Positions 1 through 8,923 of a stretch of 23,135 nt of DNA are shown here, in pieces. Position 1 is the first letter of the stretch; each line of letters opens with the position of its first letter. Origin of the DNA: Chitinophagaceae bacterium (GTDB lineage: Bacteria; Bacteroidota; Bacteroidia; Chitinophagales; UBA10324); NCBI GenBank assembly GCA_023251195.1, contig JAHEZG010000001.1:29470-52604 (forward strand), written 5' to 3'. Both the position numbers and the translations under genes were made by a program. Under the pieces are notes generated by a model that ran no database searches, was not told where the DNA came from, and saw only the letters and a program-made list of their open reading frames with translations.

Positions 1-213
1 AACATTGGTGTCATCGGAAATTTTCAGAAGATTGCCCTATTCTCTCTTTTTATGGGCAGGTGTAAGATCCTAAATTTAACTACAAATAAATATTTGCCTG
101 CTTTCTATTACAAATTCCTTTTGATTACAATTAATATATTTTCATTGCTATTATTCACTCATACATTACTATTTTAAAAGCCAACTGTTAAAACATATAT
201 TCGCACATCTCCA

Positions 214-531
214 ATGAAGTTCATCTCAATATTATTAAGCATTTATTTTCTTTCAATTTCTATTTTGCCTTGTGCTGATGGAGATGATGCTCATCCCGAT
301 AGTAAGATAGAACTTTCGTCAACACACCATTCCGATTCTTGTCCTGATGGAATGGAATGTTCTCCGTTTTGCGCATGTGCCTGCTGCGGATGCGTTGGTT
401 TCAATATTCCGTTTGCTCAATCATTCAACTACATTTCATTTTCTTTTTTAGAAATAAATAATTTTTATACTGCAACTTATTTCGTTGCCGGTTCTCTTGC
501 CTCAATTTGGCAACCCCCAAGATTAGGGTAA
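214..531 (+). CDS. Small exported Cys-rich protein, DUF6660-like, metal-operon leader
   Basis: A 105-aa protein with a hydrophobic N-terminal signal or anchor (about residues 3-19). A His/Asp/Cys-rich stretch follows (residues 20-60) with Cys at 20, 43, 49, 53, 55, 57, 58 and 60, giving C-x3-C-x-C-x-C-C-x-C, plus a His pair at 38-39. The C-terminus ends in IWQPPRLG. From memory this resembles the DUF6660 family, which in Bacteroidota sits just upstream of CzcA/CusA-type pumps; no function is established that I know of. The gene ends about 90 bp before the RND permease on the same strand, so a role in periplasmic metal binding or delivery is a reasonable inference only. Start: ATG at 214, with no clear Shine-Dalgarno sequence. 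Antisense alternatives are not convincing. Confidence 0.75.
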   Translation: MKFISILLSIYFLSISILPCADGDDAHPDSKIELSSTHHSDSCPDGMECSPFCACACCGCVGFNIPFAQSFNYISFSFLEINNFYTATYFVAGSLASIWQPPRLG

Positions 532-538
532 TAATTAT

Positions 539-558
539 TTCAGAAAACTATTTCTGAA
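539..558 (+). other. Intercistronic hairpin between the Cys-rich gene and the RND permease
   Basis: TTCAGAAA (539-546) and TTTCTGAA (551-558) form a perfect 8-bp stem with a 4-nt loop, starting 7 nt after the preceding stop codon. No U-run follows, so it is not a canonical intrinsic terminator. It could be an mRNA-processing or stability element that sets the ratio of the small protein to the large pump subunit (inference). Confidence 0.4.
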
Positions 559-623
559 TTCACTTGATGGAGTTTAACACTTCATTCAATTCTTATTTTC
601 ATTCATAACTTAATTCATCATTG

Positions 624-3600
624 ATGCTTAATAAAATAATTGCATTCTCCATAAAGAATAAACTCATCATCGGCCTTTTCGTTTTGTCACTTATTGGTTA
701 TGGCAGTTACCAGTTTACAAAATTGCCGATTGATGCAGTGCCCGACATTACCGATAATCAGGTGCAGGTAATCACATCGGCACCTTCATTGGGTGCACCC
801 GACATTGAACGGCTCATAACTTTCCCCATTGAACAGGCCAGCAGCAACATTCCGGGGCTGCATGAAATCCGGAGTTTCTCTCGGTTCGGTTTGTCGTTAA
901 TCACAATTGTGTTTGATGATGATGTGGATATTTATTGGGCGCGGCAACAGGTAACTGAACGATTGAAAATTGCCGAAGACCAAATTCCAAAAGGAGTTGG
1001 CACTCCCGAGTTGGCACCTGTTACTACAGGGCTTGGAGAAATTTATCAGTATGTATTGAAACCCAAGCACGGTTACGAAACAAAATACAATGCGACCGAA
1101 TTGCGTACCATTCAGGATTGGATAGTGAAACGGCAATTGATAAGTGTGAAAGGTGTGGCAGATGTGAGCAGTTTTGGTGGCATGGTGAAACAATATGAAA
1201 TCGCCATCAATCCATCCACACTTAAAGCAAATAATATTACCATCAATGATGTGTTTACTGCATTGGAAAAAAACAATGAGAACACCGGAGGCGCATACAT
1301 TGAAAAAGCTTCAACGGTTTTGTACATCCGCGCCGAAGGCCTGATAAAAAATATTGATGACATTAAAAATATTGTTGTAAAAAATTTAGTAAACGGAACT
1401 CCGCTTTTAATCAGTGATGTGGCTGAAGTAAGAATTGGAAACGCTACGCGGTATGGAGCAATTACTTATAACGATGAAGGCGAAGTTGCAGGCGCAGTGG
1501 TGATGATGCTGAAAGGCGACAACAGCAGCCGTGTGATTGAAGATGTGAAAGAAAAAATTAATCAAATCAAAAAAACTTTGCCTGAAGGTGTGGAGTTAGA
1601 ACCGTTTTTGGACAGAACAAAAATGGTGAACAGTGCAATCGGAACTGTTTCAAAAAATTTATTGGAAGGGGCATTGATTGTAATTTTTGTTTTGGTTTTG
1701 TTCTTAGGAAATTTTCGGGCGGGGATTTTAGTTGCATCTGTAATCCCGTTATCCATGTTGTTTGCAGTAATCATGATGAACCTGTTTGGCGTTAGCGGAA
1801 ACCTCATGAGTTTGGGTGCATTGGATTTCGGTTTGATAGTAGATGGTGCAGTAATTATTGTGGAAGCTGTGATGCATGGAATTTCACACAGCAAAAAATT
1901 GGGGGTACACCACAGGGTCACTCAAACCGAAATGGATGGAGCAGTAAATCGTTCGGCAAGCCGAATGATGAACAGCGCAGTATTTGGTCAAATAATTATT
2001 CTCATTGTGTATCTCCCGATTTTTACATTGGAAGGAATAGAAGGAAAAATGTTTAAGCCAATGGCACAAACAGTTGCCTTCGCTTTATTAGGAGCTTTCA
2101 TTCTTTCACTTACTTACATTCCAATGATGAGTGCATTGTTTCTTTCAAAAAACATTTCGCATAAAAAAAATATCTCGGATAAGATGATGAGTTTCTTCAT
2201 AAACATTCATCAGAAATATTTATTAAAGATTTTAAATTTTCCAAAATCAGTAATTGCATTTGCAGGTTGTTTATTGCTAATTGCTGTTTTTGTTTTTTCA
2301 AAAATGGGTGGTGAATTTATTCCTGAATTACCCGAAGGTGATTTTGCAGTTGAAACAAGAGTGCTGACAGGAAGCAACATCACCACTTCATCAGAAGCAA
2401 TAATGAGTGCAGCGCATATTTTATTAGCGAAGTTTCCGGAAGTAGAAAAAATAGTTGGAAAAACCGGAAGCGGAGAAATTCCCACCGACCCGATGCCAAT
2501 GGAAGCATCGGACATGATGATTATTTTGAAAGACAAATCAGAATGGACATCAGCAAATTCGTGGAATGAACTTGCTGAAAAAATGGGTGAAGCATTACTG
2601 GATGTGCCGGGCGTTACTTATAGTTTTCAATATCCTGTTGCCATGCGTTTCAATGAATTGATGACAGGCGCAAAGCAGGATGTGGTATGTAAAATATTTG
2701 GTGAAAACTTAGATACACTTTCAAAATATTCAAAATTGTTGGGTGATGTTGCAGGTAAAATTGACGGAGCAGAAAATATTTATGTAGAACCGATTGATGG
2801 TTTGCCTCAACTCATTATCGCTTACAAACGAAACATGATTGCACAATATGGTTTGAACATTCAAGACATAAACAAAGTGGTGAACACTGCATTTGCAGGG
2901 CAAAGCAGCGGGCTTGTGTATGAAGATGAAAAGCGTTTTGATTTGGTAGTTCGCCTTGCAGGTGAGCAGCGACAAAATTTAGAAGATGTACAAAATCTTT
3001 TAATCCCTACTGCAACCGGAACACAAATTCCATTGTACCAGGTTGCAGATATTTCCATTAAAGAAAGTGTAAGTCAAATTCAAAGAGAAGATGCGAAACG
3101 AAGAATTATTGTCGGCTTCAATGTAAAAGGCAGAGATGTGCAAAGCATCGTAAACGATTTGGAAGCAAAAATTAAAACCGATTTGCATTTACCAACTGGC
3201 TACTATGTTACATATGGTGGAGCATTTGAAAATTTAATTGCAGCAAAAAAAAGATTGTCAATTGCAGTTCCGCTTTCGTTACTCTTGATTTTTCTTTTTC
3301 TGTTTTTCGCTTTCGGTTCAATCAAACAAGGTTTACTAATCTATTCGGCAATTCCACTTTCTGCTATTGGTGGAATTCTATTCTTAGCCATGAGAGGAAT
3401 GCCTTTTAGTATCAGCGCAGGAGTTGGTTTCATTGCCTTGTTTGGTGTTGCAGTATTAAACGGAATTGTTTTGTTGGCAGAATTCAATCGTATAAAAGCT
3501 GAAGGAGAAACAGACACAAAAAAAATTGTGTTACAGGGAACAAGGCATCGTTTGCGACCGGTGCTGATGACTGCCTTCGTTGCTTCGCTTGGTTTTTTAC

Positions 3601-4982
3601 CAATGGCATTAAGCAACGGAGCAGGTGCTGAAGTGCAAAGACCATTGGCTACTGTTGTGATTGGCGGGCTTTTGCTTGCAACCTTCCTTACACTTTTTGT
3701 TTTACCAATCCTCTACATTTTGTTTGAGAAAATTGGAAAGAAAAAATCTTCCAACGGAAACGCAACCATCATTGCAACAATTTTATTGCTCATTGTTTTT
3801 TCTTTTCAAAATGCGCATGCGCAAACAAACATTTCATTGAATGCAGCCATTGACATGGCATTGAAAAATAATTTGTCGATGAAAAATGAAATACTAAATG
3901 CCGAATATCAGAAGAAACTAAAAGCCGCAGCCGTTGACATTCCGCAAACAAATCTCACTGGCGAATACGGACAAATCAATTCGTTTTACAACGACACCAA
4001 GTTTGGAATTTCGCAATCAATAAGTTTCCCCACTGTTTATGCAAAACAAAAATCACTGCAAAACGAACACTACAAAAGCAGTGTGTTGAACATTGCAGTG
4101 AAAGAAGCAGAGTTGAAAAAGCAAGTCAGCGAAGTTTTTTACCTGCTGATTTATTTGGGTGAGAAGAAAAAAATATTGTTACAGAATGATAGTGTTTATG
4201 CTTCGTTTTTAGAAAAAGCAAACTTGCGATTTGCCAAAGGCGAAACCAATTTGCTGGAAAAAACTACAGCCGAAATACAACGCGGTCAAATCGCCATTCA
4301 ACTTAATCAGTTGAAGAATGATATTGAAATCATGCAACTGCAATTTCAATTGTTGCTGAATACACAAACCGTTTACATACCACAAGCAGAAAATCCGAAA
4401 ATGATTTTCACTGCAATGTTGGACACATCAGCAATCAGCAACCATCCGCAACAAAAAGTTTTGCAACAGCAAAATCAAATTTCATTAGTCAACACACAAT
4501 TGCAAAAACAAAAATTATTGCCTGAATTAAATTTGAGTTACTACAACCAAAGTATACAAGGCAACGGAGCAGACAATGTTTTATATCCTAAGTCGGCACG
4601 GTTCAATTATGTTCAGTTTGGAGTTGGAGTTCCATTATTCTTTGGTTCGCAAATGGCAAAAATAAAATCGGGTAAAACATTGCAATTGATTTCCGAAAAC
4701 AATTATCAGTTGGGTTTGCAAACCATGAAAACAGAATATCAAACAGCGTTCAAGAATTATCAAACGCAATTGCAAACCGTAAAATATTTTGAGGATACCG
4801 CTTTGCAAAATGCAAGCACCATTACCAAAACAGCCAATCAACAATTTGCAAATGGCGACATTAATTACCTGGAATGGACAATGCTCATCAACAGCGCAGC
4901 AAGCATTCAAAGTGATTATGCTGATGCCGTAAAAACCCTTAATCAAACAATCATTCAATTAAATTTTTTAACAACTAAATAA
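624..4982 (+). CDS. CzcA/CusA-family heavy-metal RND permease fused to a TolC-like outer-membrane factor
   Basis: A 1452-aa proton-driven exporter of the heavy-metal (HME) RND family. The start is ATG at 624; a TTG three bases earlier would only add one residue. Residues 1 to about 1040 form the permease. Its TM4 motif DFGLIVDGAVIIVE places Asp401, Asp407 and Glu414 where CzcA has its proton-relay acids, and this DFG-D-GA-VE pattern is that of divalent-cation (Zn/Co/Cd/Ni) pumps rather than the Cu/Ag CusA type. The periplasmic PVAMRFNELMTGAK segment is also CzcA-like. A hydrophobic stretch ending AHAQ (about 1048-1067) looks like a retained signal peptide. Residues from about 1068 to 1452 resemble an outer-membrane efflux protein (TolC/CzcC type) with helical hairpins. 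Such fusions of about 1450 aa are, to my knowledge, common in Bacteroidota. The adaptor gene follows. Confidence 0.93.
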   Translation: MLNKIIAFSIKNKLIIGLFVLSLIGYGSYQFTKLPIDAVPDITDNQVQVITSAPSLGAPDIERLITFPIEQASSNIPGLHEIRSFSRFGLSLITIVFDDDVDIYWARQQVTERLKIAEDQIPKGVGTPELAPVTTGLGEIYQYVLKPKHGYETKYNATELRTIQDWIVKRQLISVKGVADVSSFGGMVKQYEIAINPSTLKANNITINDVFTALEKNNENTGGAYIEKASTVLYIRAEGLIKNIDDIKNIVVKNLVNGTPLLISDVAEVRIGNATRYGAITYNDEGEVAGAVVMMLKGDNSSRVIEDVKEKINQIKKTLPEGVELEPFLDRTKMVNSAIGTVSKNLLEGALIVIFVLVLFLGNFRAGILVASVIPLSMLFAVIMMNLFGVSGNLMSLGALDFGLIVDGAVIIVEAVMHGISHSKKLGVHHRVTQTEMDGAVNRSASRMMNSAVFGQIIILIVYLPIFTLEGIEGKMFKPMAQTVAFALLGAFILSLTYIPMMSALFLSKNISHKKNISDKMMSFFINIHQKYLLKILNFPKSVIAFAGCLLLIAVFVFSKMGGEFIPELPEGDFAVETRVLTGSNITTSSEAIMSAAHILLAKFPEVEKIVGKTGSGEIPTDPMPMEASDMMIILKDKSEWTSANSWNELAEKMGEALLDVPGVTYSFQYPVAMRFNELMTGAKQDVVCKIFGENLDTLSKYSKLLGDVAGKIDGAENIYVEPIDGLPQLIIAYKRNMIAQYGLNIQDINKVVNTAFAGQSSGLVYEDEKRFDLVVRLAGEQRQNLEDVQNLLIPTATGTQIPLYQVADISIKESVSQIQREDAKRRIIVGFNVKGRDVQSIVNDLEAKIKTDLHLPTGYYVTYGGAFENLIAAKKRLSIAVPLSLLLIFLFLFFAFGSIKQGLLIYSAIPLSAIGGILFLAMRGMPFSISAGVGFIALFGVAVLNGIVLLAEFNRIKAEGETDTKKIVLQGTRHRLRPVLMTAFVASLGFLPMALSNGAGAEVQRPLATVVIGGLLLATFLTLFVLPILYILFEKIGKKKSSNGNATIIATILLLIVFSFQNAHAQTNISLNAAIDMALKNNLSMKNEILNAEYQKKLKAAAVDIPQTNLTGEYGQINSFYNDTKFGISQSISFPTVYAKQKSLQNEHYKSSVLNIAVKEAELKKQVSEVFYLLIYLGEKKKILLQNDSVYASFLEKANLRFAKGETNLLEKTTAEIQRGQIAIQLNQLKNDIEIMQLQFQLLLNTQTVYIPQAENPKMIFTAMLDTSAISNHPQQKVLQQQNQISLVNTQLQKQKLLPELNLSYYNQSIQGNGADNVLYPKSARFNYVQFGVGVPLFFGSQMAKIKSGKTLQLISENNYQLGLQTMKTEYQTAFKNYQTQLQTVKYFEDTALQNASTITKTANQQFANGDINYLEWTMLINSAASIQSDYADAVKTLNQTIIQLNFLTTK

Positions 4983-4989
4983 CTTTCAA

Positions 4990-5015
4990 TCATGAAACCG
5001 CTTTGCGGTTCATGA
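4990..5015 (+). other. Intercistronic hairpin between the RND-TolC fusion and the adaptor
   Basis: TCATGAAACCGC (4990-5001) pairs with GCGGTTCATGA (5005-5015) around a 3-nt loop, with one bulged A. It lies 8 nt after the permease stop and 27 nt before the adaptor ATG, and is followed by an A-rich rather than a T-rich stretch. It is therefore more likely an mRNA stability or processing structure, or a partial attenuator, than a terminator. Confidence 0.45.
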
Positions 5016-5042
5016 ATTCAATAATTAAAAAAAATAAAAAAC

Positions 5043-6182
5043 ATGAATAATAAATATATCATCATAGCAATTGCATTTGTTTTTCTCACCTCGTGCGGGA
5101 GCGACCCAATTGAAACAGTAACAGCAAAAGAAGTTGCAAACGAAAGCATCGTTGAACTCACAGATGCTCAACTCAAAAATTCTAAAATTGAAACAGGAAA
5201 AATTGAGCAGCGCAGTATTTCATCATTGCTGAAAGTGAATGGCAGCATTGATGTTCCACCACAAAACATGGTTTCAATCAGTATTCCTTTGGGAGGATAT
5301 TTAAAGTCAACCATCCTTTTGCCGGGCATGCACATCAGCAAAGGTGAAGTGCTTGCAGTGATGGAAGATCCGCAATACATTACTTTACAACAGGAGTATT
5401 TAACTGCAAAAGCAAAATTAATTTTTGCAGAAGAAGAATTTAACCGACAACAAGAACTCAACAAAAGCAAAGCGGCAAGTGATAAAGTGCTTCAGCAAGC
5501 CCAGGTTGAATTCACCACACAAAAAGTTTTGGTAAAATCATTAAGCGAAAAACTAAAACTCATCGGCATCAATCCTGAAACACTCACTGAAAATAATTTA
5601 TCGCGCAGCATCAACATCACTTCACCCATTGACGGCTATGTTTCTCATGTAAACATGAACATTGGAAAATACGCCACCCCTTCCGACATTCTTTTTGAAT
5701 TGGTGAACCCGACAGACATACATCTTGCACTCAACATTTTTGAAAAAGACATTGACAAACTTTTCATCGGGCAAAAGTTAATTGCATACACCAACACCAA
5801 TCCTGATAAAAAATATCCGTGCGAAATAATTTTAATCGGAAAAGATTTATCGCATGACCGTAGTGCAGAAGTACATTGCCACTTTGAACAATATGATAAA
5901 TCGCTGATTCCGGGAATGTTTATGAATGCAGAAATTGAAGTGCAGAGCCATAATGCTTTTGTCATTGCAACAGATGCCATTGTTCGCTTTGAAGGCAAGC
6001 AATATGTTTTCACCGCAATCGAAAGCAAGAAATTTGAAATGCAGGAAGTGACAACCACAAATAATGAAAACGGTTTTACGCAAATCACTTTCCCCGACAA
6101 CATGGATTTAAGCAACAAAACTTTCGTAACAAAAGGAGCTTATACTTTGCTGATGAAAATGAAAAACACAGAGGAGGAATAA
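5043..6182 (+). CDS. RND efflux periplasmic adaptor (membrane-fusion protein, CusB/CzcB type), lipoprotein
   Basis: A 379-aa HlyD/CusB-type adaptor that would join the inner-membrane permease to the outer-membrane channel. The N-terminus is a lipoprotein signal (hydrophobic residues 5-15, lipobox LTSC with Cys18). A beta-barrel/lipoyl half (about 75-115, GGYLKSTILLPGMHISKGE) leads into an alpha-helical hairpin (about 118-180, rich in Glu, Gln and Lys). The second lipoyl half (INITSPIDGYVSHVNMNIGKY, about 195-215) and a C-terminal beta-barrel follow. No long His- or Met-rich metal-binding tail is visible. It is the last gene of the metal operon, 60 bp after the permease, and converges on asnS. 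The ATG at 5043 is preceded by an A-rich stretch with no Shine-Dalgarno sequence. Confidence 0.92.
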   Translation: MNNKYIIIAIAFVFLTSCGSDPIETVTAKEVANESIVELTDAQLKNSKIETGKIEQRSISSLLKVNGSIDVPPQNMVSISIPLGGYLKSTILLPGMHISKGEVLAVMEDPQYITLQQEYLTAKAKLIFAEEEFNRQQELNKSKAASDKVLQQAQVEFTTQKVLVKSLSEKLKLIGINPETLTENNLSRSINITSPIDGYVSHVNMNIGKYATPSDILFELVNPTDIHLALNIFEKDIDKLFIGQKLIAYTNTNPDKKYPCEIILIGKDLSHDRSAEVHCHFEQYDKSLIPGMFMNAEIEVQSHNAFVIATDAIVRFEGKQYVFTAIESKKFEMQEVTTTNNENGFTQITFPDNMDLSNKTFVTKGAYTLLMKMKNTEEE

Positions 6183-6387
6183 GTATTTTCTCTGCATTTG
6201 AAAATGAAAACCAGGATAGTAACAAAAAACAGTGCTACATCAATAGCAAAATTAGCATAACTGATTTTTGTTCCCTTTACAGAAAGATAGTCAATTTAGA
6301 AACGACACAAAGTTTCCTGTTTGTTTTAATCATGGCGAGAAATGTTATTGTATTCTCCCCATAACAATAGCCGAGCAACAAAATAAT

Positions 6388-7911
6388 TTACGGAAACAAC
6401 CTTCCATACATCCGCGGAAAAGGAATAGTCTCGCGCACATGCGGCAGTTTGCAAACCCACGCAACCAATCTTTCCAATCCCAAACCAAAGCCCGCGTGTT
6501 TTACTGAACCATAGCGGCGCAAATCCAAGTACCACTCGAATGCTTCCATTGGCAATTTGTGTTCAATAATTTTTTCTTTGAGAAGATTAATATCCGTTTC
6601 TCTTTCGCCGCCGCCAACAATTTCTCCATAACCTTCGGGTGCTAACACATCAACACCTTTTGCCAAGTGCGGCGCATTTTTATCTCGCTTCAGGTAAAAT
6701 GCTTTTACTTCGTGCGGCCAGTTGTAAACCATAATCGGAATATCAAACAAGCGCGTGAGCACAGTTTCATCAGAGCCACCGAAATCATCACCACGCTGAA
6801 AATTCTTTGCTGAGTTCAACCAGTTCGGAATGTTACGCTCGTCTTCTTCCAAATCTTTCAATTCATTTTTCAGTGAATCAATTTTGTTTTGGTTGAAAGC
6901 AATTTCGCCCTTCTTCATTCCGGCATCTCTCAATTTTGCTTCGCGCTCTTCGGTTTCTTTTTTCACCTCGGCAATTCGCGTCTGCACTTTTTTCAAATCA
7001 TCTTCTAAAAGTTTGATGCTGTTTTTCCCATCCACATCTTTCTTCCCGAGAATCATGTCCACTGCGTCATCATAAGCAATGCGCGGAAACGGACGATTAA
7101 TGTTTTTCAGAATAGATACATCGCGACCAATGATTTTAAATTCCTCTTCACACACCACCACTAATTCATTCACCACAAATTTCATCATCGCTTCAATCAC
7201 ATCCATGTTCATGTCCAAATCATGAAAAGCCATTTCAGGTTCTATCATCCAGAACTCCGATAAGTGTCGTCGCGTTTTCGATTTCTCTGCTCTGAAAGTC
7301 GGACCGAAAGTGTAAATCTTGTTGAATGCCATTGCCATCGCTTCGCCATACAATTGTCCGCTCTGACTCAGGTAAGCGCTCTGTCCGTAAAAATCTGTTT
7401 CGAATAAAGTGCTTGTGCCTTCCACTGCATTGCCGGTGAAAATCGGAGCATCCATCTGCACAAAATCATTCGACTGAAAAAATTTGTGAATGGAAAAAAT
7501 CATCTTGTTGCGGATGCGCATGATTGCCCACTGCCGCTGTGTACGCAACCACAGGTGTCTTTCATCCATAAGAAAATCTACTCCGTGTTCTTTTTTCGAA
7601 ATCGGAAATTCTTCAGCAATTGAAATTACTTCAATACTCGTTGCCTGAATTTCATATCCTCCCATTTGTCGTTCGTCTTTCACCACTTTACCAATGATGG
7701 TGCACGAACTTTCCTGCGTTAAATTTTTTGATGCTTCAAACGATTCCGCATTCACACTTTTTTCATCAACCACACACTGGCAATATCCGAAACCATCGCG
7801 CAGCACAATAAAAAATAATCCCTTGCCCGAGCGTTTGTTGTAAACCCAACCCTGCAATTGCACTTCTTCACCTTCGTGCTTCGATAAATCTTTAATGAAA
7901 ACTGATGTCAT
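6388..7911 (-). CDS. asnS: Asparagine--tRNA ligase
   Basis: A 507-aa class IIb aminoacyl-tRNA synthetase that charges tRNA-Asn with asparagine in the cytoplasm. The N-terminal OB-fold anticodon-binding domain (about 1-105, VQLQGWVYNKRSGKGLFFIVLRDG) precedes a class II catalytic core. Motif 2 is FRAEKSKTRRHLSEFWMIEPEM-like (from about residue 207), and motif 3 (GFGLGLERLVAW) lies near the C-terminus, which ends PFPRMYGRLFP. It is longer than E. coli AsnS (466 aa). The extra length lies mainly in a Lys/Glu-rich predicted coiled coil at about residues 290-365, inserted between PRIAYDDAV and the GGSDETVLTRLF segment. The start is ATG at 7911. Upstream on the same strand, TACTTTAG (7950-7943) resembles a Bacteroidota -7 box, though no matching -33 element is clear. 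Confidence 0.97.
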   Translation of the reverse strand: MTSVFIKDLSKHEGEEVQLQGWVYNKRSGKGLFFIVLRDGFGYCQCVVDEKSVNAESFEASKNLTQESSCTIIGKVVKDERQMGGYEIQATSIEVISIAEEFPISKKEHGVDFLMDERHLWLRTQRQWAIMRIRNKMIFSIHKFFQSNDFVQMDAPIFTGNAVEGTSTLFETDFYGQSAYLSQSGQLYGEAMAMAFNKIYTFGPTFRAEKSKTRRHLSEFWMIEPEMAFHDLDMNMDVIEAMMKFVVNELVVVCEEEFKIIGRDVSILKNINRPFPRIAYDDAVDMILGKKDVDGKNSIKLLEDDLKKVQTRIAEVKKETEEREAKLRDAGMKKGEIAFNQNKIDSLKNELKDLEEDERNIPNWLNSAKNFQRGDDFGGSDETVLTRLFDIPIMVYNWPHEVKAFYLKRDKNAPHLAKGVDVLAPEGYGEIVGGGERETDINLLKEKIIEHKLPMEAFEWYLDLRRYGSVKHAGFGLGLERLVAWVCKLPHVRETIPFPRMYGRLFP

Positions 7912-8110
7912 ATTTTTTTCTTTCTCTGATTTTTTTGCGGCGCTAAAGTAAATTCAATTTGATGATTTGGTAATTTACTCACTTGATATGTTTTATTTTA
8001 TTGTATTCATGAATCTTCGATTTGGTGATTTGATTATGAAAATATTTTTCTTTCAAAAATTAACTATTTGAATTTCACATTTCACCATTGATCCTTCACA
8101 AATGAAAACT

Positions 8111-8716
8111 TCAAAACAATTCTCCTTGCTCTCCCTGGTCGCCATACAAGCGGAATGAACGACGATGAACCGGTGTGATACCGTATTCAACAATTGCTCT
8201 GCGGTGTTCTTCAGTCGGATAACCTTTGTTGTGATCCCATCCATATTGCGGATACTTGTTGTGCAACTTCTTCATGTAATCATCACGATAAGTTTTTGCG
8301 AGTACACTTGATGCTGCAATGGAACCATAAATTCCATCCCCTTTCACAAAAGTTTGATGCGGAATTTTTCCATACGATTTAAATTTATTTCCATCTACTA
8401 AAATAAATTCCGGTTGTCGTTCCAGTTTAGTCAATGCACGATGCATGGCCAACAGTGATGCCTGCAAAATATTTATTGCGTCAATTTTTTTATGGTCAAC
8501 AAAAGCAACCGCCCACGACAATGAATTTTCTTCTATGAATTCACGCACTTGGTACCGATTTGCCTCGCTCATTTTTTTTGAATCGTTTAACAACGGATGG
8601 TAAAATGCAGGAGGAAGAATGACTGCCGCCGCAAACACCGGCCCGCACAAACAACCTCTGCCCGCTTCATCGCAGCCGGCTTCCAATCTGTTTTTTATGA
8701 TGTACGATTTCAGCAT
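8111..8716 (-). CDS. rnhB: Ribonuclease HII
   Basis: A 201-aa RNase H type 2 that cleaves the RNA strand of RNA-DNA hybrids and starts removal of misincorporated ribonucleotides. The active-site acids are visible: Asp16 and Glu17 in GCDEAGRG, Asp108 in ILVDGN, and Asp145 in KTYRDD. The conserved HNKGYPTEEH segment and C-terminal VHRRSF are also present. The start chosen is ATG at 8716. A TTG at 8728 in the same frame would add four residues (MVKQ) but lies within a promoter-like TACTTTGG and is less likely. The gene is separated from asnS by about 200 bp of AT-rich DNA in which I see no gene, and it stands alone between its neighbours. Confidence 0.95.
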   Translation of the reverse strand: MLKSYIIKNRLEAGCDEAGRGCLCGPVFAAAVILPPAFYHPLLNDSKKMSEANRYQVREFIEENSLSWAVAFVDHKKIDAINILQASLLAMHRALTKLERQPEFILVDGNKFKSYGKIPHQTFVKGDGIYGSIAASSVLAKTYRDDYMKKLHNKYPQYGWDHNKGYPTEEHRRAIVEYGITPVHRRSFRLYGDQGEQGELF

Positions 8717-8724
8717 TTGCTTCA

Positions 8725-8754
8725 CCAAAGTAGTGATGTCAAATTAAATTTCAA
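8725..8754 (-). promoter_or_regulatory. Candidate promoter for rnhB
   Basis: On the minus strand, TTG (8754-8752), a 19-nt spacer and TACTTTGG (8732-8725) approximate the Bacteroidota TTG / TAnnTTTG sigma signature. The -7-like box ends only 8 nt before the ATG, so the transcript would be nearly leaderless. Confidence 0.33.
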
Positions 8755-8923
8755 TAAATAAATTTTAGCACAGATTCACAGATTTTTTTTCACTGAATCT
8801 TACTGACAAACCACATCTCAGCTAAATTTCAGTATGATTAAAATGAAAATGATTTCTATGAATATTCAATATCTGATTCTGTGACGATTTTTAATAAAAG
8901 CTAACCGCTGTCTTTTAGAAAAA

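Noticed and set aside
31..62. TGCCC/GGGCA hairpin near the window start as a terminator
   Set aside because: The stem is only 5 bp and the T-run lies in the loop instead of after the stem.
6268..6507. Small + strand ORF overlapping the end of asnS
   Set aside because: Half of it is antisense to a well-conserved synthetase C-terminus, and its product has no recognisable family features or clear start signal.
8772..8800. AGATTCA/TGAATCT hairpin as terminator of the lytic transglycosylase gene
   Set aside because: It is a 7-bp AT-rich stem more than 120 bp past the stop and has no U-run on the minus strand.
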